Below, piece by piece: positions 1 through 9,604 of a stretch of DNA of 64,000 nt (positions within the stretch are counted from its first letter, which is position 1; every line of letters starts with the position of its first letter). Position numbers and translations under genes: made by a program. Below the pieces are notes generated by a model. It searched no databases. It was given only the letters and a program-made list of their open reading frames with translations, and was not told where the DNA came from. Source of the DNA: Gammaproteobacteria bacterium (GTDB lineage Bacteria > Pseudomonadota > Gammaproteobacteria > Acidiferrobacterales > Sulfurifustaceae); assembly GCA_016199745.1 (NCBI GenBank), contig JACQFZ010000049.1, forward strand, positions 23,883-87,882. Reading direction: 5' to 3'.

Positions 1-597
1 CCGATCCAGCTCGCGCGCGCCTATACCGTGCTTGCCAACGGCGGTGAGTTGGCGCCGGTGACTTTGCTGCGGCAAGACACCCCGCCGGCGCGTAAGCGAG
101 TGATGTCAGCGAAGATCGCGCAGGCGGTGCGGCAGATGCTGGAGCTTGCGGTCGGTGGCGACGGCACCGGCGGTGCCGCGCGCGTGCTCGATTATCGTGT
201 CGGCGGCAAGACCGGCACCGTACACAAACTCATTGCCGGTAATTATGCCAGTCACGATTACGTCGCCTGGTTCGCCGGTTTTGCGCCGGCGACTAATCCA
301 CGTTTGGTGATGGTCGTGGCTATCGACGGTCCACAACGAGACCACCACTTTGGCGGTGACGTTGCCGCGCCGGTATTCGGACAAGTCATGGCGGGCGCGT
401 TGCGGCTGCTCGATATTCCGCCGGATGCGCCGCGGCCGGCGGGAACGCAGATCGTGAAGACGCCGCCAGCGCACGATCGTGCGCCGGTGGCGAAGGTAGT
501 CACGGAACCAAAATCTATTCCGCTCGCCAGTCAGCCGCCGCACCCAGGCGAAGGGAAAGTTGGCGCGTTGATGCGATCGATGGAGGCCGGCACATGA
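1..597 (+). CDS. ftsI: Peptidoglycan D,D-transpeptidase FtsI (PBP3), 3' part
   Basis: The reading frame is open from the first base, so the gene begins outside the window and only about 198 C-terminal residues are present. The septal transpeptidase cross-links peptidoglycan at the division site from the periplasmic side of the inner membrane. The visible part starts in the typical class B PBP stretch PIQLARAYTVLANGG and contains the KTGT active-site box (in GGKTGTVHK, codons near 205-231), followed by the WFAGFAP strand. After the transpeptidase fold there is a proline-rich tail of roughly 50 residues. The stop overlaps the murE start by 4 nt (ATGA), which implies translational coupling within the dcw operon. 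Identification rests on the KTG box plus gene order. Confidence 0.95.
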   Translation, partial: PIQLARAYTVLANGGELAPVTLLRQDTPPARKRVMSAKIAQAVRQMLELAVGGDGTGGAARVLDYRVGGKTGTVHKLIAGNYASHDYVAWFAGFAPATNPRLVMVVAIDGPQRDHHFGGDVAAPVFGQVMAGALRLLDIPPDAPRPAGTQIVKTPPAHDRAPVAKVVTEPKSIPLASQPPHPGEGKVGALMRSMEAGT

Positions 598-2054
598 GCG
601 CTGGCAAGAAATTGAGCGAGTTGCTGGCCGGCATCGGCGCCGTCAGTGGCGCTCAAGATCGCTTGGTGCAGGCGCTAACGTTGGATAGCCGCGCCGTTTC
701 TACCGGCGCGTTGTTCGTCGCCTTGCCGGGCGCGCGTCATGACGGTCGTACCTTTCTCACGGATGTCGCCGCGCGCGGTGTTGCGGCAATTGTTTACGAG
801 GCCAACGATTTCGTGCCGTCGGTATTACCGGTTCCGGCGATCGGTGTGCACGGTTTGGCGGACCATCTCGGCACCATCGCCGATCGTTTCTACGATGCGC
901 CGTCACGGCGTTTAGTCGTCGTCGGCGTGACCGGTACCAACGGCAAGACCACGTGCACGCAATTGTTGGCGCAGGCGCTCGATCGCCCGCCGCGTCGCTG
1001 CGGCATCATCGGCACGCTCGGCTACGGTTTCCCCGGTGCGCTCGACGCCGGTCTGCATACAACGCCCGATGCGCTTGCCGTGCATCGCCTGTTAGCCGAA
1101 TTCGTCGCTGCCTCGGCCGCGCATGTATCGATGGAAGTGTCCTCGCATGCGCTCGATCAAGGTCGCGTCAACGCCGTTGCCTTCGAGGTCGCGGTGTTCA
1201 CCAACTTGAGCCGCGATCATCTCGACTATCACGGTGCGATGGAACATTACGCGGCGGCGAAGACCCGGCTGTTTACCTGCGCCGGTCTCAAGACCGCAGT
1301 GATCAATGGCGATGACGAGCACGGTCGCAAGCTCATCGATCTCTTGGCCGGTCGTGCGCGCGTCATCGCTTACGGTCGTTCGGCCGGCGACGTTTACGCT
1401 CGTTCATTGAAGTGCTCGCGTGAGGGGTTGCAGTTAATCGCCGCCACACCGCAAGGCGACGTCGAAATTCGCGCACCGCTCTTCGGTGAGTTCAATGCCT
1501 TGAACCTAGTCGCGGTGTTGGCCACGTTGCTTGCGCTTGGGCTCGACGCCACCGACGCCGCGCAACGGCTCGCCGGCGCCCGGCCGGTACCGGGACGGGT
1601 CGAACGTTTCGGCGGCGGCGTGCAGCCGCTGGTCATGATCGACTATGCACATACACCGGATGCGCTCGAGCAAGTATTACAGGCGTTACGGCCGCATGTC
1701 AGCGGGCAGCTGTGGTGCGTGTTTGGTTGCGGTGGCAACCGCGATCGCGGTAAGCGGCCGCAGATGGGGGCGATCGCCGAGCGCCTGGCCGATGTCGTTA
1801 TCCTCACCGACGACAATCCACGGCACGAAGCGGGCGCGACCATCATCGACGAGATTCGCGCTGGCATGCGGCAACCGGCGCGTGTGATCCGCGATCGGCG
1901 CGCCGCCATTACCGCCGCGCTGAGCGAAGCGGCTAGCGACGATGTCGTGCTGATCGCCGGCAAAGGTCACGAGGACTATCAGCAGATCGGCGATACCCGT
2001 CACCCGTACAGTGATCGCGACACCGTGCGCGAGCTATTGGGGCGGGCCGCATGA
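594..2054 (+). CDS. murE: UDP-MurNAc-L-Ala-D-Glu:meso-DAP ligase MurE
   Basis: MurE adds the third stem-peptide residue to the cytoplasmic peptidoglycan precursor, using ATP. The 486-residue product has the three-domain Mur ligase layout: an N-terminal UDP-substrate domain, the ATP loop GTNGKTT at about residues 114-120, and a C-terminal domain holding DNPR at about residues 406-409. DNPR is the signature for meso-diaminopimelate rather than lysine, so a DAP-type wall is predicted. The start overlaps ftsI and the stop overlaps murF, each by 4 nt. Length matches the family (about 490). Confidence 0.97.
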   Translation: MSAGKKLSELLAGIGAVSGAQDRLVQALTLDSRAVSTGALFVALPGARHDGRTFLTDVAARGVAAIVYEANDFVPSVLPVPAIGVHGLADHLGTIADRFYDAPSRRLVVVGVTGTNGKTTCTQLLAQALDRPPRRCGIIGTLGYGFPGALDAGLHTTPDALAVHRLLAEFVAASAAHVSMEVSSHALDQGRVNAVAFEVAVFTNLSRDHLDYHGAMEHYAAAKTRLFTCAGLKTAVINGDDEHGRKLIDLLAGRARVIAYGRSAGDVYARSLKCSREGLQLIAATPQGDVEIRAPLFGEFNALNLVAVLATLLALGLDATDAAQRLAGARPVPGRVERFGGGVQPLVMIDYAHTPDALEQVLQALRPHVSGQLWCVFGCGGNRDRGKRPQMGAIAERLADVVILTDDNPRHEAGATIIDEIRAGMRQPARVIRDRRAAITAALSEAASDDVVLIAGKGHEDYQQIGDTRHPYSDRDTVRELLGRAA

Positions 2055-3511
2055 TGTCGCTCGAATTGCTTGCCAACGAGTTGCGCGCACCTTGGGTCGG
2101 ACCGGACGTTCGTTTCACCGGCGTCGGTACTGACACGCGTACCTTACAAAAGGGCGATCTGTTCGTCGCCTTGACCGGCCCCAACTTCGACGGCCACCAC
2201 TTTTTGGCGCAAGCGATGGCGAAGGGCGCGGTCGCGGCGTTGGTCGCGCGCGAGCTCGATACCGCGCTGCCGTATGTGCATGTCGCCGACACTCGACTCG
2301 CGCTCGGCGAGTTCGCGGCGTTTTGGCGTCGCCAATTCAATATCCCGGTGGTCGCTGTTACCGGCAGCAACGGCAAGACCACCGTCAAAGAAATGATCGG
2401 CAGCATCTTGGCGCAGGTCGGCCCGGTTTGCGTGACTCGCGGCAACTACAACAACGATATCGGTTTGCCGCTGACGTTATTGCGTCTGCGCAGCAGTGAT
2501 CGCACCGCGGTGATCGAGATGGGCATGAACCATCGCGGCGAGATCGACTACTTGTCGCGTCTGACGCAGCCGACGGTGGCGCTCATCAACAACGCCGCCG
2601 AAGCGCACCTCGCCGGTCTCGGCAGTCTCGATCAGGTGGCGCGTTCGAAGGGCGAAATTTTTATGGGCCTGGCCAAGGACGGTGTGGCCATTCTCAACGC
2701 CGATGATCCTTACCTCGGACTGTGGCGCTCGCTAGCGGCGCCGCGCAAGTGCCTGACATTCGGTTTGGACCATCCTGCGGATTTCACGGCGCAGTATCAG
2801 TTGAGCACCGCGGGTAGCGCCATCCAGATGCAAACCCCCCACGGAGAGGTCGAAATGCGCATTGCGTTGATCGGCAAACACAACGTGTTGAACGCCCTTG
2901 CCGCGGCGGCGGCGTCATTGAGCGCCGGTGCCACCGCTGCCGATGTGATCAAAGGATTGGAAAAACTCCAAGCCATCTCCGGTCGGCTCGAGTTCAAAGC
3001 CGGCCTCAGCGGCGCGCGCGTGATTGACGACACGTACAACGCCAATCCCGGTTCAGTCACCGCCGGCCTGCAAGTGTTGCGCGAATCGAGGGGCGAACGC
3101 GTGCTGGTGCTCGGCGATATGGGCGAGCTCGGACCGTCGGCACCCGACATTCATCGGCGCATCGGCGAGTTGGCGCAGCATCTCGGCATCGATCGGCTAT
3201 ATGCGCTCGGCGAGCTCAGTGCGCTCGCGGTCGAACGCTTCGGTAAAGGCGGCAAGCATTTCCGCGCGCGCGAGGCGTTGATCGAGGCGCTGGTCGATTG
3301 CATGCACGGCGATATGACGTTGCTGGTGAAGGGATCTCGCATGATGCAGATGGAGAAGGTTGTTGCTGGGATTATTCAGCAGCCCGATCTTATGAAGGTC
3401 GCCGCTCACCTCGCGGGAGAGGGGAGCGCGGGCGCGAAGGAAGTCGAGCGGTCGTCGGTTTCCTCCTCTTCTCATAGCTCCTCCACGAGTGGGGAGGGAG
3501 AGACGGAATGA
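2051..3511 (+). CDS. murF: UDP-MurNAc-tripeptide:D-Ala-D-Ala ligase MurF
   Basis: MurF completes the UDP-MurNAc-pentapeptide by adding D-Ala-D-Ala. The 486-residue protein carries the P-loop GSNGKT at about residues 105-110, preceded by the N-terminal domain with TDTR and GDLFVAL. The conserved fold appears to end near VVAGIIQQ (about residue 443). The last roughly 40 residues are low-complexity, Ser/Gly/Glu-rich and encoded by purine/pyrimidine-biased DNA that resembles the dispersed palindromic repeats of this chromosome. MurF proteins are usually about 450-460 residues, so the tail is probably an acquired extension. A 29-nt gap separates it from mraY. Confidence 0.97.
   Translation: MMSLELLANELRAPWVGPDVRFTGVGTDTRTLQKGDLFVALTGPNFDGHHFLAQAMAKGAVAALVARELDTALPYVHVADTRLALGEFAAFWRRQFNIPVVAVTGSNGKTTVKEMIGSILAQVGPVCVTRGNYNNDIGLPLTLLRLRSSDRTAVIEMGMNHRGEIDYLSRLTQPTVALINNAAEAHLAGLGSLDQVARSKGEIFMGLAKDGVAILNADDPYLGLWRSLAAPRKCLTFGLDHPADFTAQYQLSTAGSAIQMQTPHGEVEMRIALIGKHNVLNALAAAAASLSAGATAADVIKGLEKLQAISGRLEFKAGLSGARVIDDTYNANPGSVTAGLQVLRESRGERVLVLGDMGELGPSAPDIHRRIGELAQHLGIDRLYALGELSALAVERFGKGGKHFRAREALIEALVDCMHGDMTLLVKGSRMMQMEKVVAGIIQQPDLMKVAAHLAGEGSAGAKEVERSSVSSSSHSSSTSGEGETE
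3405..3505. repeat. Degenerate GC-rich repeat in the murF 3' end
   Basis: The segment contains TCGCGGGAGAGGGG near 3411-3424 and an imperfect hairpin near 3478-3500 (CTCCTCCAC opposite GTGGGGAGGG). Both resemble the CCCTCTCCC/GGGAGAGGG palindromes found between genes elsewhere in this window. It is read in frame as the MurF C-terminal tail. The match to the repeat family is by eye and partial. Confidence 0.4.
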
Positions 3512-3540
3512 AAACACTTTTAATAACTGGAGCCACCTAA

Positions 3541-4623
3541 TTGCTCTACTACCTGTTTGAGCGCTTAGCGACCGAGTTCTCGATTTTCAATGTCTTTCGC
3601 TATCTCACCTTTCGCGCGATCTTGGGCGTGATCACGGCGCTCGTGATCTCGTGGTGTATCGGTCCGGTCGTCATCCGCCGATTGGTCTATCGGCAGATGG
3701 GTCAGGCGATCCGCAAAGACGGGCCGCAAAGCCATTTGTCCAAGGTCGGCACACCGACCATGGGCGGGGCGATGATCCTGATCGCGGTGTTCGTCGCCAC
3801 GTTATTGTGGGCCGATCTGCGCAATCGTTTTGTCTGGGTCGTCTTGTTGGTAACGCTCGCCTTCGGCGCGATCGGTTGGGTCGACGATTACAAAAAGGTC
3901 ATCAACAAAGATCCGAAAGGGTTGGCCGCCAAGTGGAAGTTTTTCTGGCAGACCGTATTCGGTTTCGGCGCTGCTACTTTTCTGTACCTGACGGCGCAGA
4001 CACCGGCGGAGACCGGCTTATTGGTGCCGCTGTTGAAGGATGTGATCGTGCCGCTCGGCCCGGTGTACATCCTGCTGAGCTACTGCGTGATCGTCGGCAG
4101 CAGCAACGCCGTTAACTTCACCGACGGTCTCGACGGCTTGGCGATCATGCCGTCGGCGCTGGTCGCCGCCGGTCTCGGTGTGTTCGCCTACGTCACCGGT
4201 CACGCCAACTTCTCGGCGTACTTAGGATTTCCGCACATCGCCGGTGTCGGCGAAGTGCTGATCATCTGCGCCGCCATCGTCGGCGCCGGCCTCGGCTTCC
4301 TCTGGTTCAACACCTATCCGGCGATGGTGTTCATGGGCGACATCGGCGCGCTCGCGCTCGGTGCGGCACTCGGCGCCATTGCCGTGGTCGTACGTCAGGA
4401 ACTGGTGTTGTTCATCATGGGCGGCGTGTTCGTGATGGAGATGGTGTCGGTCATCTTACAAGTGGTGTCGTTCAAGCTCACCGGCAAGCGCATCTTCCGG
4501 ATGGCGCCGTTGCACCACCATTTTGAATTGAAGGGTTGGCCGGAACCGCGCGTGATCGTGCGCTTCTGGATCATTTCACTGATCCTGGTCTTGATCGGTT
4601 TGGCGACGTTGAAGATTCGGTAA
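3541..4623 (+). CDS. mraY: Phospho-MurNAc-pentapeptide transferase MraY
   Basis: MraY is the integral membrane enzyme that transfers phospho-MurNAc-pentapeptide onto undecaprenyl phosphate to make lipid I. The start is TTG at 3541, supported by GGAG at 3529-3532, 8 nt upstream, and by the resulting length of 360 residues, equal to E. coli MraY. Visible signatures include WVDDYKKV (metal-binding Asp pair), [10 protein letters not shown], and the late [13 protein letters not shown] histidine motif. About ten hydrophobic segments alternate through the protein. The stop codon overlaps the murD start by one base (TAATG). Confidence 0.97.
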   Translation: MLYYLFERLATEFSIFNVFRYLTFRAILGVITALVISWCIGPVVIRRLVYRQMGQAIRKDGPQSHLSKVGTPTMGGAMILIAVFVATLLWADLRNRFVWVVLLVTLAFGAIGWVDDYKKVINKDPKGLAAKWKFFWQTVFGFGAATFLYLTAQTPAETGLLVPLLKDVIVPLGPVYILLSYCVIVGSSNAVNFTDGLDGLAIMPSALVAAGLGVFAYVTGHANFSAYLGFPHIAGVGEVLIICAAIVGAGLGFLWFNTYPAMVFMGDIGALALGAALGAIAVVVRQELVLFIMGGVFVMEMVSVILQVVSFKLTGKRIFRMAPLHHHFELKGWPEPRVIVRFWIISLILVLIGLATLKIR

Positions 4624-5975
4624 TGTTGGCAATGGCAAAGACAGCGATGAAGAAGCGTGCACTGGTGGTGGGCCTCGGGTTCACGGGCGCGACCTGCGTG
4701 CGTTATTTACTGAAGCAAGGTTACGACGTCGTCGGCGTCGATACGCGTCGGCAACCGCCGAATCTCCACGAGCTGCAGCGCGAATTCCCGAACGTAGTGC
4801 TGCACACCGGTGGTCTCGACGAACGTTTGTTACGCGATCATGACTTACTGGTCGTTAGCCCCGGGGTGTCGTTGAAAGAGCCGGCGATTGCGCAAGCGAT
4901 CGCTGCCGGTAGCGAAGTGGTCGGCGACATCGAGCTGTTCGCGCGCGCTGCCAAAGCGCCGGTGTTGGCCATTACCGGCGCCAACGGCAAGAGCACGGTG
5001 ACGTCGTTGGTTGGAACAATGTGCCAGATTGCCGGCCTCAATACGAAAGTCGGCGGCAACATTGGTGTCGCGGCGCTGTCATTGCTCGGCCCGCGTGAGC
5101 CGCACGTGTACGTGCTGGAGCTGTCGAGCTTTCAGTTGGAGACCACGTCGAGCTTGAATGCGCGTGCGGCGACGGTGCTCAACATTACCCCCGACCATAT
5201 GGACCGCTACGCCGACATTAACGATTATGCCGCCGCTAAAGCGCGCATTTTTCGCGGCGACGGCTTGATGGTGCTCAACGCCGACGACGCGATCGTGCAG
5301 CAGTTGGTCCAGCCGGCGCGGCGGGTCGCGCGTTTCTGTTTAGGCGAGCCGTCGTCATCGATTGACTATGGTCTGCAGCAACGCAACGGTGAAACTTGGT
5401 TGGTGCATGGCGACGAGCCGATCCTGCGCGCGGTCGACGTGCCGCTGCCGGGAAGTCACAACTTGGCGAATGTGTTGGCGGCGTTGGCACTGACCGATGC
5501 GCTCAATGTTCCGCGCGCGGCGCAAGTGGCGGCGGTGCGCGCGTTCAAAGGCTTGCCGCATCGCACCGAGTTGGTCGGCGAACGCGATGGTGTGCGCTGG
5601 ATCAACGATTCGAAGGGCACGAACGTCGGTGCGACCGCGGCGGCATTGAACGGTATGACGGCGCCGGTGGTGTTGATCGCCGGCGGCGACGGCAAAGGTG
5701 CTGACTTCAGCGAGCTCAAGGACGTTTGCGCCGCGCATGCGCGCGCCGTCGTCCTCATCGGCCGCGACGCCGCCAAGATCGAGGCGGCGCTGCAGGGCGT
5801 CGTACCGACGCAGCACGCACACGATATGAAAGAGGCGGTACGCGCGGCGCACGCGTTCGCCCAGCCGGGCGATATCGTCTTGCTGTCGCCGGCGTGCGCC
5901 AGTCTCGATATGTACAAGAACTACGAGCATCGCGGCGCGACCTTCCGCGCCGCCGTCGAGGAGCTGCTCCGATGA
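4623..5975 (+). CDS. murD: UDP-MurNAc-L-alanine:D-glutamate ligase MurD
   Basis: MurD adds D-glutamate to UDP-MurNAc-L-Ala in the cytoplasm. With the ATG at 4623, which overlaps the mraY stop, the product is 450 residues (family about 440). An internal ATG at 4647 would give 442 and is the main alternative. An N-terminal Rossmann segment (ALVVGLGFTG) is followed by the ATP loop GANGKST at about residues 119-125 and the C-terminal domain with NDSKGTN. The stop overlaps ftsW by 4 nt. The reading frame extends further upstream, but that part lies inside mraY and has no homology. Confidence 0.95.
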   Translation: MLAMAKTAMKKRALVVGLGFTGATCVRYLLKQGYDVVGVDTRRQPPNLHELQREFPNVVLHTGGLDERLLRDHDLLVVSPGVSLKEPAIAQAIAAGSEVVGDIELFARAAKAPVLAITGANGKSTVTSLVGTMCQIAGLNTKVGGNIGVAALSLLGPREPHVYVLELSSFQLETTSSLNARAATVLNITPDHMDRYADINDYAAAKARIFRGDGLMVLNADDAIVQQLVQPARRVARFCLGEPSSSIDYGLQQRNGETWLVHGDEPILRAVDVPLPGSHNLANVLAALALTDALNVPRAAQVAAVRAFKGLPHRTELVGERDGVRWINDSKGTNVGATAAALNGMTAPVVLIAGGDGKGADFSELKDVCAAHARAVVLIGRDAAKIEAALQGVVPTQHAHDMKEAVRAAHAFAQPGDIVLLSPACASLDMYKNYEHRGATFRAAVEELLR

Positions 5976-7135
5976 GCCGCGTGCTGACCGCCGACGATAC
6001 ACGCGCCGCCGGCCGCGCCCGCGCTCCGTGGGACTACACGCTAATCGGCGCGGTGCTGGCGCTGGCGTCGTTCGGGTTGGTAATGGTGCACTCGGCGTCG
6101 GTCGACTATGCCACGCGTACCCAAGGCAGCAGCCTGTATTTTCTGCTGCATCACGGATTTTATCTATTCATCGGCGCCATCTTCGCCGCCTTCGCCGTAC
6201 GCACCCGCGTGAGCTGGTGGGCTGCTGCCGGTCCGTACTTATTATTAGTCGGGCTGGTGTTGCTGGTGGTGGTGCTGTTGCCCGGTATCGGCATGAACGT
6301 CAACGGCAGCTCGCGCTGGTTACGCTTAGGGCTGATAACGGTGCAGCCGTCCGAATTCATGAAGCTGTTCATCGTCGCCTACGTTGCCGGCTATCTCGTA
6401 CGCAAGCAGGAAGAGCTCAAAAAATTCACGCGCGGCATCTTGATGATCGGCATCGTCGTCGCCATGGTCGGCATTCTGCTGTTGCTGGAACCTGATCTCG
6501 GCAGTGTCGTCGTCATTAGCATTACCGTGTTGACGATGTTGTTCCTCGGCGGCGTCCGTTTCTGGCACTTCATGCTCGTCGTCGGTGCCGGTGCCGTTGG
6601 TGTCGTCGCGCTGACATTGATCGCGCCGTACCGCATGAACCGCGTGACCAGTTTCCTCGATCCGTGGGCCGATCCGTTCGGTACCGGCTTTCAGCTGGTG
6701 CAGGCGTTGATCGCGTTCGGTCGCGGTGAGTGGTTCGGCGTCGGTCTCGGCGCGAGCGTGCAGAAGTTGTCGTACTTGCCGGCGGCACATACCGATTTCT
6801 TAATGGCGGTGATCGCCGAAGAGCTCGGTCTCATGGGCGTGCTCACGGTGATCGGACTCATCGGTGTGATAACGCTGCGTGCCTTCGCCATCGCTCGTCA
6901 GGCGGAGGCCGCCGGCCAGCTCTATGGCGCACGTCTGGCGCAGGGGCTCGGCATGCTGCTGTCGACGCAAGCGATGATCAATCTTGGCGTGAACATGGGA
7001 CTGCTGCCGACCAAGGGGCTGACCTTGCCGTTCTTGAGCTACGGCGGTTCGAGCATCGTCGTCTGTTCGATCGCCGCCGGCTTACTGCTGATGATCGAAC
7101 GCGAATCGCGCGGCCTCGTATGGGGGCGCCATTGA
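5972..7135 (+). CDS. ftsW: Septal peptidoglycan glycosyltransferase FtsW (SEDS family)
   Basis: FtsW polymerises septal glycan strands together with FtsI. From the ATG at 5972 (ATGA overlap with murD) the product is 387 residues with about ten hydrophobic helices. SEDS landmarks visible are MNVNGSSRWL and VQPSEFMKLF, the extracytoplasmic loop NRVTSFLDPWADP, and near the end LPFLSYGGSS. The upstream part of the open frame lies inside murD and is rejected. The stop overlaps the proposed TTG start of murG. Confidence 0.96.
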   Translation: MSRVLTADDTRAAGRARAPWDYTLIGAVLALASFGLVMVHSASVDYATRTQGSSLYFLLHHGFYLFIGAIFAAFAVRTRVSWWAAAGPYLLLVGLVLLVVVLLPGIGMNVNGSSRWLRLGLITVQPSEFMKLFIVAYVAGYLVRKQEELKKFTRGILMIGIVVAMVGILLLLEPDLGSVVVISITVLTMLFLGGVRFWHFMLVVGAGAVGVVALTLIAPYRMNRVTSFLDPWADPFGTGFQLVQALIAFGRGEWFGVGLGASVQKLSYLPAAHTDFLMAVIAEELGLMGVLTVIGLIGVITLRAFAIARQAEAAGQLYGARLAQGLGMLLSTQAMINLGVNMGLLPTKGLTLPFLSYGGSSIVVCSIAAGLLLMIERESRGLVWGRH

Positions 7136-8208
7136 GCGGCGTCATGATCATGGCCGGCGGCACCGGCGGTCACGTGTTTCCCGGTCTCGCGGTGGCGCGG
7201 CGCTTGCGTGCGCAACAAGTACCGGTGATGTGGCTCGGCACCCGCGAAGGTTTAGAAGCGCGCGTGGTGCCGGCAGCGGCGCCCGATATCGATATGGAAT
7301 GGATCACGATTCGCAGCGTGCGCGGCGGTGGTGTATTGCGTTGGTTGGCGTTGCCGTGGCGCATGGCGCGGGCGATGGCGCAGGCGTTCGCGGTGTTACG
7401 TCGGCGGCGACCGCAAGTGGTGTTGTCGATGGGCGGTTTTGTCGCCGGCCCCGGCGGATTAGTGGCCTGGCTCACACGCACGCCGCTGTTGATTCATGAG
7501 CAGAACGCGATCCCCGGCATGACGAATAAATGGCTGGCGTTGTTCGCGCGCCAAGTGCTTACCGGTTTTCCGATCACCTTCGGTAATCACAAACGCGTGC
7601 GCCACGTCGGTAATCCGGTACGCGCCGAAATCGCCCGTCTGCCGGATCCGACGGCGCGCTTCATCGGCCGCCAGGGCGCATTGCGCTTGCTGGTCGTCGG
7701 CGGCAGCTTGGGGGCGACGGCGTTGAATCAGGTGGTGCCGCAAGCCTTGCGCGCACTGAATGCAACCGCGCGGCCCGAGGTGTGGCATCAATGTGGACGC
7801 GATTCGGTGGTCAAGGTTGAACAGGCCTACGGCGATGTGCCGGCGAAAGTGCTGTCGTTTATCGACGATATGGCGGCGGCGTATGCCTGGGCCGATGTCG
7901 TTCTGTGTCGTGCCGGCGCGATGACGGTTGCTGAGCTTGCTGCCGCCGGTCTCGGCGCCATCCTCGTACCGTATCCGCATGCGGTCGATGATCATCAGAC
8001 GGCCAATGCGCGCTTTTTGGTAGATCGCGGCGCTGCCGTATTAGTGCAACAACGCGAGCTCATGGCCGAGCGGTTGGTGGAGTTGCTGCAGACATTCAGC
8101 GCCGATCGGCAAGCCTTATTAAAGATGGCGCAAGCGGCACGTGCCTGCAGCTTGCCGACCGCCGACGATACGGTGGCGCAGCTGTGTCTGGAGGTGTGCC
8201 ATGCGTGA
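7132..8208 (+). CDS. murG: Lipid II synthase MurG (UDP-GlcNAc transferase)
   Basis: MurG adds GlcNAc to lipid I on the cytoplasmic membrane face, giving lipid II. The N-terminal [10 protein letters not shown] glycine-rich loop (about residues 9-18) and the C-terminal donor-binding region with [11 protein letters not shown] are typical of this GT-B enzyme. I chose TTG at 7132 because it overlaps the ftsW stop and gives an N-terminus ([10 protein letters not shown]) like other MurG proteins, 358 residues in all. ATG at 7144 is an alternative four codons later. The 3' end overlaps murC by 8 nt. Confidence 0.94.
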   Translation: MSGVMIMAGGTGGHVFPGLAVARRLRAQQVPVMWLGTREGLEARVVPAAAPDIDMEWITIRSVRGGGVLRWLALPWRMARAMAQAFAVLRRRRPQVVLSMGGFVAGPGGLVAWLTRTPLLIHEQNAIPGMTNKWLALFARQVLTGFPITFGNHKRVRHVGNPVRAEIARLPDPTARFIGRQGALRLLVVGGSLGATALNQVVPQALRALNATARPEVWHQCGRDSVVKVEQAYGDVPAKVLSFIDDMAAAYAWADVVLCRAGAMTVAELAAAGLGAILVPYPHAVDDHQTANARFLVDRGAAVLVQQRELMAERLVELLQTFSADRQALLKMAQAARACSLPTADDTVAQLCLEVCHA

Positions 8209-9604
8209 TCGCGTCAGGCGCGTGCACTTCGTCGGCATCGGTGGCGTCGGAATGTGCGGCATCGCCGAAGTGTTGCACAACCAGGGTTATGAAGTATCCG
8301 GTTCGGATGCGCGCGAGAGCGCCAACACGCGTCGTTTGCAGCAACTGGGCGTCACCGTACGCATCGGCCATGTCGCCGATTGGGTGAAGGGCGTCGACGT
8401 GGTTGTCATCTCGTCGGCGGTCACCAACGACAACCCGGAAGTGGTGGCGGCCCGTGCCGCCAAGGTCCCGGTGATTCCACGTGCGGAGATGCTGGGTGAA
8501 TTGATGAAGCTGCAGCGTGGCATTGCCATCGCCGGCACGCATGGCAAGACCACGACCACGAGCTTGGTAGCGAGCTGCCTCGCGGAGGGTGGGATCGATC
8601 CGACCTTCGTCATCGGCGGTCGCTTGAACAGCGCCGGCACCCACGCGCGTCTCGGTCGCGGCGAATACTTGGTCGCCGAAGCCGACGAATCGGACGCGTC
8701 GTTCCTGCATCTAACGCCGTTCATGGCGGTCGTCACCAACATCGATGCCGACCACATGGAAACCTACGGCGGCGACTTCGAAAAGTTGAAGCAAACCTTC
8801 GTCGACTTTCTGCACAATTTGCCGTTCTACGGGTTGGCGGTGTTGTGCACCGATGATCCGGTCGTGCGCGACATTCTGCCGGCGGTGCACAAACCCGTGC
8901 GTACCTACGGCATCGATTCGGCGGCCGACGTGCGGGCGCACGACGTGCGCCAAGACGGATTGCAGATGAGCTTCCGTGTGAGCTTGCCGGGCGCGCCCAA
9001 CTGGGCCGAGATCACGGTTAATCATCCCGGCCGGCATACCGTATTGAATACGCTCGCCGCCATCACCGTCGCGCACGCGCTCGAGATTAAAAAAGAGGCG
9101 ATCGTGCGCGCGCTCGCGCAATTCGGCGGCATCGGTCGGCGTTTCCAAATCAACGGCCGCGTTACTGTCGACGGCGGCGATGTCATTCTGGTCGACGATT
9201 ACGGCCATCATCCGCGCGAGCTCGCCGTCACTATCGCCGCCGCGCGCGGTGCATGGCCGGAGCGGCGCTTGGTGGTGGTGTTCCAACCGCATCGTTACAC
9301 GCGCACACGCGATCTGCTCGACGACTTCAGCGCCGTGCTGAGCGAACTCGACGTGTTGTTGTTGACCGAGGTTTACGCGGCCGGCGAAGCACCGATCAGC
9401 GGCGCCGATGGTCGGGCGCTGGCACGGGCAATCCGCACGCGCGGCCGCACCGATCCTATCTTCGTTGCCGATGTGCAGACGTTGCCGGAAGCCCTGCAAG
9501 GCGTGCTGCGAGCGAATGACGTGGTATTGACGCTCGGCGCCGGCAGCATCGGTCAAGTCGCGGCGAGCTTGGCGGACGCGTTGTCGACCGGGAGGGCTGA
9601 ATGA
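8201..9604 (+). CDS. murC: UDP-MurNAc:L-alanine ligase MurC
   Basis: MurC performs the first Mur-ligase step, adding L-alanine to UDP-MurNAc. The start at 8201 is supported by GGAGGTG at 8190-8196, just upstream and inside the end of murG. The product has 467 residues. The N-terminus shows the UDP-binding motif [15 protein letters not shown], the P-loop is GTHGKT at about residues 112-117, and the C-terminal domain contains DDYGHHP. Its stop overlaps the murB ATG in an ATGA arrangement. Confidence 0.96.
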   Translation: MRDRVRRVHFVGIGGVGMCGIAEVLHNQGYEVSGSDARESANTRRLQQLGVTVRIGHVADWVKGVDVVVISSAVTNDNPEVVAARAAKVPVIPRAEMLGELMKLQRGIAIAGTHGKTTTTSLVASCLAEGGIDPTFVIGGRLNSAGTHARLGRGEYLVAEADESDASFLHLTPFMAVVTNIDADHMETYGGDFEKLKQTFVDFLHNLPFYGLAVLCTDDPVVRDILPAVHKPVRTYGIDSAADVRAHDVRQDGLQMSFRVSLPGAPNWAEITVNHPGRHTVLNTLAAITVAHALEIKKEAIVRALAQFGGIGRRFQINGRVTVDGGDVILVDDYGHHPRELAVTIAAARGAWPERRLVVVFQPHRYTRTRDLLDDFSAVLSELDVLLLTEVYAAGEAPISGADGRALARAIRTRGRTDPIFVADVQTLPEALQGVLRANDVVLTLGAGSIGQVAASLADALSTGRAE

